A DNA stretch of 64,000 nt from Mytilinidion resinicola (Eukaryota; Ascomycota; Dothideomycetes; Mytilinidiales; Mytilinidiaceae), in contig NW_022985474.1 in the NCBI RefSeq assembly GCF_010093595.1, positions 191,371 through 255,370 on the forward strand. Direction: 5' to 3'. Position 1 is the first letter of the stretch. Each line of letters opens with the position of its first letter. This document shows positions 31,206-41,399 of this stretch, in pieces. The position numbers and the translations under genes were made by a program. Under the pieces are notes generated by a model that was not told where the DNA came from, did no database searches, and was given only the letters and a program-made list of their open reading frames with translations.

Positions 31206-32405
31206 ATGGACAAGCCAATACCTGCCTTCTACTGCTGCTACCTGCTGCGCTCGACCAAAATGCCAGCAAGTCTCTATATTGGATCGACTCCGAACCCTGT
31301 CAGGAGATTGAAGCAGCACAATGGCAAGACGCAAGGTGGCGCGTTTCGCACTCACAAAGATACCCACAGACCCTGGGAGATGATTTGTATGGTTTACGGT
31401 TTTCCGTCTAATATTGCTGCCCTGCAATTCGAGTACGTATAGATATATATCTAGTGCAACGCTCTAGTTACTGAAATGTATAGATGGGCGTGGCAGAACA
31501 GTTGCTTCACCCACCACATCCCAGACGAGGAGCGTATCACTAAACCTACAAGGCGGAAGTTAAGACCTAAATTAGATCCCAAGGGAATAGAACCTCCCGT
31601 AGAGAGGTGGAAACTAGTCCGGCCGCGCTACACCATAGTCCAGGTATTACAGAACATACATCTTCTTCTCCGAGTCAAAAGTTTCCAACAATGGCCATTG
31701 CATGTCAAGTTTTTCGCCTCGGATGTCTTCAAGAAGTGGGAGAAGGCGAAGCCCAAGAAAATAAGCTTGAGGGATGGAATCAGAGTCGAGCTCGATGAAT
31801 CAAAGCCTCCCACAGATGAAGTCACTACTGATGAGACTTGTCCCCCGCCGGCAACTGGTATTCATGCTCTTGACGTTGAGTACACGGCTCTCAAATCCCA
31901 CTTGCAGAAGAGCCGATTCATTCTCGAGAATGGAACGATGGTCGCGTGCGGTGTCTGCGAGAGAAGCCTAAGGCCTTCTAAAGCGCTAGTCCTTGTTTGC
32001 CCCTTGGAAGGCTGTCGCTCAGCATCGCATATGGCCTGCCTCTCAACTAAGTTCCTTGCCGGCGGAAACGGCAATGCCTTGGTACCGACCAATGGAAAAT
32101 GTCCTGAGTGCAAGGCTACACTCGAGTGGACCTCGTTGGTGAAAGAGCTCAGCCTGCGTACGCGTGCTATTGAAGAAGTTGAGGCCATAATCACAGGCAA
32201 AAGGTCGAAGACGAATCTTTCAGAAGCTGAGGAAGATTTTGCGGAGCTAGTTCCCATGGCAATTCACGGAGACAAGGACTCAGGATCGGATGATGATGTA
32301 AGCGATGATGGCTGGATCTTGCAAGAAGTTGGAGGGATTGCGGAAGAGTTTGAATTGGGATTCCCTGCTGAAGACGATGCAGTTCTCACGACAAGACCTG
32401 GTTGA
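31206..32405 (+). CDS. SLX1: Structure-specific endonuclease subunit Slx1 (GIY-YIG nuclease)
   Basis: Two exons (31206-31432 and 31484-32405) encode 382 residues. The N-terminal GIY-YIG nuclease domain reads [10 protein letters not shown] and [20 protein letters not shown], with the catalytic Arg in the PVRR helix, then [20 protein letters not shown]. The C-terminal zinc-binding RING/PHD-like domain is [28 protein letters not shown] and GKCPEC. An acidic tail follows. Slx1 is the catalytic subunit of the Slx1-Slx4 complex, which cuts branched DNA such as 5' flaps and Holliday junctions in the nucleus. The intron GTACGT...TATAG restores LQFEWAWQNS, conserved in the family. It converges on CDC8 with only 154 bases between stop codons. 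Confidence 0.93.
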
Positions 32406-32559
32406 GAGACATACGACTGTTTTCAATCACTCGACTCCATGCTGCATGAAATGAGAATACTGGGGCCAGACTCCCGAGACTCCGGGTCCCAGACCGCCAA
32501 TACCTCTATGAGATGCTCTCTGTATAACAGCTCTTCTTCGCTGTCAAAGGAGCTCTCCA

Positions 32560-33405
32560 CTACCACGGCTGGACAAACCTCAGCGGCAACCCCTCCCCAT
32601 CAACCTTCTCCATCGCCTTGCCTACCGCCTGTCTCACATTCTTCTGCACGTCCTCAAAAGACCCACCGCCCTCGATCCTCACGAAATCGTCTTTCTCAGC
32701 CGACTCCCGCAATACCGCAAATAGCCCTCGCACTCGATCCTGCATCTCTTGCACCTCGTACTTCTCCCCCCCGTACCCACCTCTCTTCGCCGCCTCCTCA
32801 ACCGAGATATCAAGGAAGACACAGACATCTGGGCGCGGCAGACCCTCTTCTGGATGGCGCGCCCAAGCTAGGTCAAGGGCTGGAATGTCCTTTGCTGCAG
32901 AGTAAACACAGCCGGAGTAGTAGTAGCGGTCTATGACGACGGTGGTGCCGGCTGCGATATCAGCTTGGATAGATGCACTTTTGGATGTCATTAGTACGGA
33001 ATCTGGATAGGCAGATGAATGGATTGGAGCCGTTGGCATACGCTGCTTCCCACCGATTCGCTGAAAACAGGAGGTGGATGACGTGATCTTCTTGTTCGCT
33101 TTGATTCGTGAGGTAGTTGTTGATCATTTGGCCGATTGGGGTTGTTCTGTCTGGTCATGTGATATATTTAGCAATTGATACCTTTACCAGACCCTTCAAA
33201 CGTGCAAGGCAGATGGCTGATGCTCGCATGGAATGTAAACCCTCTCTCTAGAGCTTTGAAGGAAAAGGAGTGACTGTATCATACCTGGGAACCTCAGATA
33301 CCGCACCTTCATCCCCTCGCTCTGCAAACTCTCTACCAGCCGATTACATTGTGTTGACTTGCCCGCCCGGTCGAGCCCCTCGAAGACGATAAGTTTCCCA
33401 CGCAT
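32560..33405 (-). CDS. CDC8: Thymidylate kinase
   Basis: Three exons (33405-33285, 33150-33042, 32977-32560) encode 215 residues, the family length. The P-loop is [12 protein letters not shown] near the N-terminus; the second exon carries [14 protein letters not shown] and [13 protein letters not shown]; the third has [19 protein letters not shown], the DRY/TMP-binding motif, and [21 protein letters not shown], the LID region. The enzyme phosphorylates dTMP to dTDP, an essential step in dTTP supply. The middle exon is short and easily missed; without it an open frame at 33039 gives a false start. The gene is convergent with SLX1. Confidence 0.92.
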
Positions 33406-34471
33406 GGTCCGGCAGGAAGTTTGCTTGATGCGAGTGCAAGGGTGTATGTAGTTAAAAGATCAAGTGCATGGCTTGGCGAATGAGGTGGAAGATCCTTGGC
33501 GCGGCGCTAGGGTTGTCTCATCCCAACGTCACCTCTTTCATCTGAACACGATGGGAGCAACGCAGGGCTAGCAACGAGCGAATAAACTTATCTGTTGGTA
33601 TGCTCCAGGCAGACATGCTTGCGGGTGACGGTGTGAGATGATTATATGTGGCGATGGCGACGAGGGGAATCTCCACGTCGTCGAAGAATTGATGGTTCGT
33701 TACAGATGGACAAGCTGCTAGGTGGTAGTACATAGCTTCAAGATGACTTCTTCTGAGCGTGTCATGATACGGTAGGTTGCTACTGTAAGTCCCTCAAGGT
33801 AGGATAGATTTAGGATACGTTTCGATGATTTTCTACTTCATCTCCTTCTTTCGTTAGAAAAGGGTTGGAAACCTTCGAGCATCTACCTTCATATCAAGAC
33901 GTTTCCTTCCTATCATCGTGACGTATCTGATCTGAGCCCCTTGAGTCTGTGCGGATGCCCTTTCAAGATTTTATCGCTCCATCGTATAGTTGTGTTCGCG
34001 CCGTACTGTGCATATATGTAGTTCCGACCTGTTGGTCTGGCCTTGTCAACGAGAGCTCAGGCTGCCCTCGATCCTCTAATATCTGTGTTCAGCCCGCAAT
34101 CGAAATCTTTCTGGATCAGAGGCTATCAACAGGCAAGTGTAAGTCGAGCCCACAAACAGCTTCTCAAAGGGGTATGTCTCTTTATACTGCGTTATTGCAG
34201 AACAAAATGTAGCTAGCTTGATACAACGGAGTTGCGTCAACGTACGGACGACGCTGCCAGTGGTACAGGCCGAGTCTCCAGCAATCTAGTCGATGACATT
34301 GACCACGGTGAATGCCCGCCGACAAGCGGCTCGCGCGATAACAGCGCCGCCGGACCTTTTCCACTAGGCCAGCTTCTACTTTCGTTTTCCTTCCTTCATC
34401 CTCTTGCGAGCCACCCCACCACGGCGCAACCCGCACGAAAACACACCACCCTCTTCCATTCATCTAACAAG
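33406..34471. other. Intergenic region
   Basis: About 1.07 kb between divergent genes. No supported gene. The last 120 bases before 34472 are rich in C and T, as in a fungal 5' leader. Confidence 0.5.
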
Positions 34472-37400
34472 ATGGCGTTGCAGCATGCACGAGAGCTGCT
34501 AGTCACTCTACTCCTTTGTGTTATTGTATGCATCTTCTGGCGCAAGTTTTGGAACTGCCGCAAAGTACGCGACTACCGCAAGGTATGTAATTGCCCGCAA
34601 TCTTGGAGACTAATCTTCGCACTAGGGAGCGAATTACCTACGTAACGTCCTCTACAAGGCCTTATTCGAGACTCTGGTGACGCCCGCGCCTACGGCCCTA
34701 GAGTTTTGCCCCGCGATCAAGCCCACACCGACTGATCTAACGCCTACGTCTACGTCGGTTCATGATAAGTAGTGGCAGCACGTGGCAGAGAAGCACATCT
34801 TTGGCGATGCAGGGGAGTTAGAGCCCGCTAGTGACCCTTTCCATCTGCAAGTAAACTATACACAGCGGCCCCGGGCGAAGTATATGGCCAGCAACTCTGA
34901 ATTAGAGGGTTCGAACCGCACGGCTGCACTCCATGAGAACTCGTCGAGGGCGGTCAGAACCTTTCGAAGCGGTCAGCGTGCTCAAGTCACGAATGAAACA
35001 GCCCCTATCAGAGCTGCAGCAGTAGTTGCCTCTCGCCCTGCCAGTTCAGGCGCTCGTATTCAGCAGTCTCAGCCAAAAGCATCAATCCACGCCAGCAAGT
35101 CAGATCAAGCCGGATCGACGCGCTCAGCTGCGGGCCATGATAAGCCTCTGAAGCCACCCAGGAGGTATCAACTTGTTCGCGATGCCGATGTCACAAACTC
35201 GACAGCCAATAACAATGGCCTGTCAACATCTACACGTCGCTGTGATGATTCAAGCGCTCGTACCCAGAAGGTTCAGCCCGAGGCTTCAAGCAAGACGCAA
35301 ACGACAGAACATTCACCAGCAGTTGGAAAGACTAGAATGACTTCAGCCTCTTCCGTACCCGCGAAGAAGTCTACAGCTCCCGACGTCAATATACCCGCTG
35401 GAGCACGGGTTATTGATACCACAGAGAAAAACAGGATGACTTCTAAACGATCCAAGCCGGGAGCCCGAATTGCATCGCATGCTAAGGTCGATGGACCTAT
35501 GCAGAATTTTTTCGGACAACATTCAGCCTCTTCAAAGCAAGTCCAAGCTACAAGGGTCCAGGCTGCTGGCCCCACTGTTCGGGAGCGTACTGCCCCGCAT
35601 ACCGACAAGATCGAATACTCATCAAAGCCATCCGTTACCAGGTCGAGAGCTGGATCGTCGTCTGAAGATCTTACGACTACGAATAGCAAGTCGAAGGCAG
35701 CTTCAGAGGTGCAAGGACCTGGCCAAGCTATTAGCGCCGTAGTTGGATCGTGTACTGAAGCATCTGGGCCCACGGATCGAACCATGATAGTACCCCCAGA
35801 GGTGGAGGACCATTTTCAGACTACTACCATCAAACCGCGTGATATCACAGCCTCTGGAAAGCCAGACCCCAAGACTGTGCGGCCTAAGGAGCCGATATGC
35901 GAGGAGTTTGAGGTGTACGCTGCAACTGGGCCAGGTTATGAGCTTTCGTGTACAGGTAGGAAGACCGGACGGCCTTCAATTTCTCAAGAGCTCGTGCCAA
36001 CGAACGCTGAAGAGCAGGACGGAATTGGAGCTCCGGCAGGAGAGTCTGGCGATTCATTAATAACCAAGCAATCCATCACAGCGTCAGCCCATGATCTCAA
36101 ATGGCGTCATCGACGAATGAGCATGCACATGACGAGAGCCCATTGAGGGTAGCTTCGAGCCCGCAAGCGCTATCAGCAAACGTCACCTCTGGAGCGCCTA
36201 GTCTACGACAGCCAGCTCATGGCACGACCACCGAGACTACATTCCAAGCATCGGCCTCTCAGAGCCAGCTTTTTACCTTAATGAAGATCTCGGCTCCGGA
36301 AGTGGCATCTCGTGTCGCGAATGCATCGATGGTCCAGATTGCACATCGAAGCTACACCCTCTACTCTCCGCCTAACAACAGCGGCTCCATCCTCAAGGGT
36401 TTGACACGAGCGAAAGAGTCGCGCATGCACCACCATATTCAACGCCCTTATGAAATTCCTACACAGCAAGAGCGGCAGATTCGACGGAGGGATCGCAATC
36501 GGAAGGCACGCAAGATCGAAAACACCTTGGGAGTCGTGAAAGTCAATCAGGTGTATACTATGCGAGCCTGCGTTCCTATACGCACTGTTCAACATGAAGA
36601 GTGGACCGCGATGGCCTTCGATAACGTTCCGTCTTCTATGGCTACAGGGACACCCCGACAGCTTCCTTTAGCCCCGCTTACCGCGCCTAATACTGGAGAT
36701 CAGCTATCGACAAAGATTGATTATGCCATGCAAGATGCTCCACCGTCCAATATAGATGCTGCTCACGGATCACACTCAACGTCTATGAAAACTGCGGGAT
36801 CGCCTGGTGGTTCAAGGCACGCTCCGCATATATCACTTTCTAAGTGGTTAGATGTCATTTCCGAATTAGGTCCCGATCCAATGGAGCTCACAGGGTTGGA
36901 TACTGCTGCTGAGGAAGAACTCCTTCCACCTGACGAGATGCAACTTGCCAGCTTGAGTAGCGCTATGAAGTAAACACGAAAGATGCAGATCATCAGCGAC
37001 GCTGATGCAACTTCCCTCCTCTCCAGGAGTCACGGGCGCTGCCCAATCAGCTGCTTCTAGAAAGCCTACATTGCATAAGCCATCTAAAAGTCCGTTCGCG
37101 AGCTTGAACTACATGGAAGCTGACCATCGGTCTACGCCCCGAAAGCCCGGGAGGATCAGGATGACTATGAGCCCCGCACCTACCACTCGTGATGTCATTT
37201 CGAGTGTATCAACCGGGGCCCCAGTACGTTACAACAAGAGGCAACCAGCCATCACCTCGACGCCAGTAGTAGCGCCTTCTATAAAGCGCCGAGCAAGAAG
37301 CCCCTCACCACAACGAGACTCACTTGCCCGTGCAAATGCCTCTACCCTGCAACCGCCCGTATATTCTCACGAGCCGCCTGAGCTCACCATGGACGAGACT

Positions 37401-38618
37401 CCCGATTATCCTACCGAACTGCAAAGCCCGGAGACTAGAATACCTACAGAAGCGATTGGTAGTGGGCCAGATCCAAGTGGCTCCATGGAACTGGAGTCCG
37501 CTACTCCAGTTCAAGCGCCTGGAACTCCTGTTCAGATATCTGGGGTCACCCGAGCAACGCCTTCCCCTGACTCCACGGAAGGAGTAGGAGAGAAGATGAG
37601 AACTGCCGGCGTATTCAAGAGTGTTAATCAAGATAAAACTGGCATGGACAATTCAATGCAGATCATTCGAGGCGGCACGATCTGGAAGCAAAAGTTGAAC
37701 AACTTAAAGGATCTCGGACTGACACCTGAATTGAGAATCAACGGATTTCCCACTGTACTCCAGAAACTTCGGGAAACCCTCGACGATCCCCAGATGTGGT
37801 TCCCGGAGAACGAGGAAGAGCTTGAGGGAGTGTCTGGGAGAATAAAGTCGTATCGCAACTTTCTGAACAATGCCGATACGAAGATGGTACTTGGTAGTCA
37901 GGATTCGCGTCGCAGCATTGCTCCTTTAGCGCCACTACATACCAAGTTCATCCTGGAGCGTGGTCGGCAGCTAGTGTATGAGAAGGAACCATACCAGCGT
38001 GACTGGGACCTTCTCAAGAGAGTTGGGAATATGCTTTTCGGGCTGACGGAAGACACCATGAATCGCCTGTATGACGATCGCATCTGCTATGAAGATGTTC
38101 GCTTTCACGGGGATGTCAACCCCCTTCTATGCGCCACATCGGACTACGATATCCCCATTCTCATCCCATACTTTGCGTCCTGCATCCGAACTCTACAGCT
38201 CCTTACTTCGCGCATGCCTTCAAAGGCGCCGATAGTCGTTCTTCTGGATGGCTATAACTACATACAAGGAGCGAGGGATATTCTGAAACACATAGCATTC
38301 CGTTTGCGCCATATACTGGAAGCAGCACACCTGTGGATCGAGACTTTCAACGTCGAGACAGTAGTCGAGACAATGAGGCCACTGAAGACCATCTTGAATC
38401 CCAGATTAGTTGAAGAAATGTATCTTGGGTTAAAGGCAATGGAGCACCTCCATTCGGGGCCTGTACTCGATATTACCGTGAATCGAATGTGGCGAATCTG
38501 TCATGTCTATGGCCAAGGGAGGGAAACATTCCAAAAAGAGGATTACAACTACACACATCCTATAAGCGTAGAGGTACGCGAGCAGAAGTGGGAAATGGTG
38601 TGGGAGTATGAGGCTTGA
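34472..38618 (+). CDS. Unrecognised protein with N-terminal membrane anchor, Ser/Thr/Pro-rich body and globular C-terminus
   Basis: My preferred model has four exons: 34472-34582, 34779-35955, 36153-36969 and 37061-38618, all phase-compatible, for 1220 residues. The first exon (MALQHARELLVTLLLCVIVC, then IFWRKFWNCR) is a membrane anchor followed by basic residues. A long low-complexity body rich in Ser, Thr, Pro and Ala follows, with a basic patch EIPTQQERQIRRRDRNRKAR. The last 310 residues or so look folded (KLNNLKDLGLTPELRINGFP, DWDLLKRVGNMLFGLTEDT, IVVLLDGYNYIQGARDI). I recognise no domain. A short intron at 34583-34625 would instead end the frame at TAG 34770-34772 and give 85 residues. 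If the second and third introns are wrong, the locus is a gene broken by two frameshifts. Confidence 0.5.
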
Positions 38619-39340
38619 CACGGTGGGTCGTGAGTCTCTTAGGTAGTTGTTTGAGGTTTGGTATACAATAAAACGCAGAATTATCTTTTTGCTCTTAGAT
38701 TGGATAGCTGTGCGGGATCGACAACATCTCGCAGGAGGTATATGTAAATTTCTTGCTTACCACTGTCATGGGCCCTTCAAGACGTTTTCAAGAATCCGAA
38801 TGATATACAGTACTAGGTTACAAGTTCGGGCACACGAATACATCACTGCTCCGACTCCACTCTTGCTCGCTCGATACCGCTGCAAGGAGCACCCTATATA
38901 GCAGGCATCAGCTACGTCAGAAGGTAGTCTAATTTTCCTTACGTTGGCCTTCGTGTCGTTTTTGGAGTTTCAAACGCCCATCGAGGTACCCCAAGCAGTT
39001 GCAAGGAGTGCTCAGACTTATGTCTCGGTACTATAGATTGCCATCGTTCAAGATGGTCAAGATGGTCAAGATAGTCAGAAAAGTCGCCAAGCCACCACCG
39101 AGAGCGGGTTGACTTTCATACACAGAAGCTTCATTACTCCAGGTCCGTGCACACGCTTTTATCAAGGGGTGAACGGAACCCGCTGTAAGCGAAGTCGCGG
39201 TGACATCCTCACTTCTGCCGAGCGCTTTGGTATTTATTAGCAGCTCCTTTAAACCTACCACTTTCTCATCCACCACAACCACCTCCTTAACACCACCCTT
39301 CCAATTGTCATCTGCTTTAACCCCACACAGCCCTTCAGCT
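38619..39340. other. Intergenic region
   Basis: About 720 bases; contains a 9-base tandem repeat at 39048-39074. No gene recognised. Confidence 0.5.
39048..39074. repeat. Three tandem 9-base units
   Basis: Three copies of TCAAGATGG, the last with one change (TCAAGATAG). Confidence 0.85.
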
Positions 39341-40190
39341 ATGGCTCCCACACGCGTTGCCGGTGTCTCGAACTCGGACTCATTCTCCCACAATGCGAAG
39401 AGCTACCAGATTCCATCAAGGACTTCCCGCTTTTCCGGCTTCCTCGCGAGCTTCGCGATGAGATTTACGGCTATGTTTTCTACAAACCGAAGGGTCTGCA
39501 ATTCGACGAGACCACGCTAAAACTCTGGGGCATGCACGACTGGGACAAAGAGGAATCTCTTGATTTGGCGATTAGCTACACTTGCAAGGCTGTACATGAG
39601 GAAAACCGACATCTCTCTCTGAAGGTTCAATCAGATTCACTTTGGGGCTTCGCCGAATAGCTGCCGGAGTATATGGCGCCTTTTCTACGAGATTTCTCTG
39701 GTTCATAGAAGACCTAACGTCAGAACAGCGTCAATTCGTACGAAACGTGGTGTTGTTGGAGCACCTTGACAACGACTTTGTCCCAGACTTGGGAACCATA
39801 TCGGCGGCATCACGGAAGGCAGCTCTTCTATGTCAAGAGCTCCCTTTACTGCACGTCAAGTTTGTGATGTACTTCGGGATCAATTTCTATCCTGTCTTCA
39901 ATTACGGCCCAGAAGTGGCAGCCAATCAAAAGATGAGTTACCAAGAATTCGAGGAGATGTCGCAGTGGATGCTGGAGCTGAAGCGCGGAAAAGACACGGC
40001 GAAGAAATGCACCTTCAGCATCCAAGTCCCAGACTTGTTCGATCAGAGGTCTATCAGCCGTTGTCTGAAGGCAAGGAAGATATGGCCTGTCAACTTCTTC
40101 TGGTTCCTCGCTAACCAGGCAACAATCGACGAGATCAATGGGGTTCCATGGGCTCCAGAGGACACCCCGGATACGAAATACCTAATCTGA
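39341..40190 (+). pseudogene. F-box-like (LPRELRDEIY) gene with two frame changes
   Basis: The diagnostic motif FPLFRLPRELRDEIYGYVFY, followed by ISYTCKAVHEENRHL, is typical of fungal F-box-like proteins. It lies in one frame (about 39355-39658) without an ATG upstream of the motif. The only nearby ATG in good context (39341, MAPTRVAGVSNSD) is in another frame. The downstream half (39642-40190), with LWFIEDLTSEQRQFVRNVVL and WPVNFFWFLANQATIDEI, is in the third frame. No GT...AG intron of normal size joins these pieces without deleting family sequence, so I read it as a pseudogene or an error-containing gene. The function of an intact copy would be unknown beyond possible SCF ligase recruitment. 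Confidence 0.5.
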
Positions 40191-40862
40191 TGGATTCGTA
40201 CGAAGCCACTACCGGTAAAGAGCGAACTTGGCTTCTATTTGCCGTCGCCTACGCTCTAATGAGGAGGACAACCACGATGCGGATGGCGGCGAGGAGAATT
40301 AAGGCATTCTGCATTCCTTGACGAACTTAGAGTATAGCTCAGGAAACCACGCTCTGGATCCCCTTCCACCTTCTCACTTCCCATTGTCACCTTTCAACTA
40401 CAACTTCTAGTCAACTCACCTTCCTGGCCAGTAGAGGATAGACTATTGGAACCAAGTGCGGAAGAAATTTCGCCCAATACCCCTGGCACTGCTCCTACGA
40501 CTGACTCACCTACTTCCCCGTTTTGCTCTCTTTCTGTTGCAACGGCACCGACAACCATATCGCTGATACATAAGACAGTTCAATGTCAGCGACAGATGGA
40601 TCCATTGGGCAGGTTGCATGAGGAGATTGCAAAGCAGTGCAGTTTAGTTCCATCTTCTAATTGATATAAAATTATCCTACGTATTGAGTTGAGCTTCAAC
40701 GTCTACCCTACCAACAAATCCGAAACGCGAAAAGGGAACCACAATATGCCCAACGAACCGAAAACGTAATACAACTGGGCTGTCACCGGTTCCCTCGCCC
40801 TCCTTCCAACGCCTCTCTTCCAAACCGGCGCGACAGACCAGCTCACCAATGTGGCTTCCAGC
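40191..40862. other. Intergenic region
   Basis: About 670 bases. Part of it may belong to the relic that follows, since the frame leading into 40863 is open upstream (ALLFQTGATDQLTNVASS). No complete gene is supported. Confidence 0.4.
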
Positions 40863-41171
40863 ATGGCGCTCGTGCACAATTGCATCGTCCGTAGCTTCAA
40901 CAGCATCTACCTCCAATCGCCCCGCGTGTAGTAGGGCGAGTGCAAGAGCTTCATCGGGGACAAGTCTGGCGTGGTGCGACTGCCGCTCTTCTTTTGCAAG
41001 CACGACGTTACACACGAGAATGGTATGCATGCTGCATTCCCACCGGCGCCGAAGGCGGCAAAATTGGTGATGATGCATGTATTCACCCACTGGAATTCCG
41101 AATACTGGAAGTTTGCCACGTGCGACACTTGGGAGAGGCCGAAGAAATTGCATTCCGCCGAGCCTGAGTAG
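40863..41171 (+). pseudogene. Hemerythrin-like relic with two adjacent TAG codons
   Basis: Starting at ATG 40863 the frame reads MALVHNCIVRSFNSIYLQSP, which resembles the first helix of fungal hemerythrin (HHE) domain proteins, then meets TAG TAG at 40929-40934. The same frame continues to 41171 with HVFTHWNSEYWKFATCDTW, which resembles the C-terminal segment of the same proteins. The central helices with most of the His ligands seem shortened or missing. Intact members bind a di-iron centre and are often linked to oxygen or nitric oxide handling. An antisense frame of 186 codons covers this region but shows no family features. The assignment rests on remembered resemblance and is tentative. 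Confidence 0.4.
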
Positions 41172-41399
41172 CTTTGAGAAGGCTTTGATACTACGCTGGC
41201 ATGGTACGAGGTACGTGGCTTGAGTTGTCGCGGACATTTATTACGTTCTGATTTTGTCTTTGGTCTATTTCCGAGTTGTTTTTCTGCGTGACCGGCCCAA
41301 ATCTTTTCAAGCGTCGATACCATGCGGGCATGACAACGCACTAATTTGCGACGACGTTCGTTAATGTCTGACTTTATATTTGGGGTATTTGGCATCTCA

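Noticed and set aside
34905..34925. GGTTCGAACC, resembling the T-loop of a tRNA
   Set aside because: No acceptor stem, D arm or anticodon arm can be drawn around it, and it lies in an open frame.
40677..41237. 186-codon open frame on the minus strand
   Set aside because: No family resemblance; the plus strand carries the hemerythrin-like segments instead.
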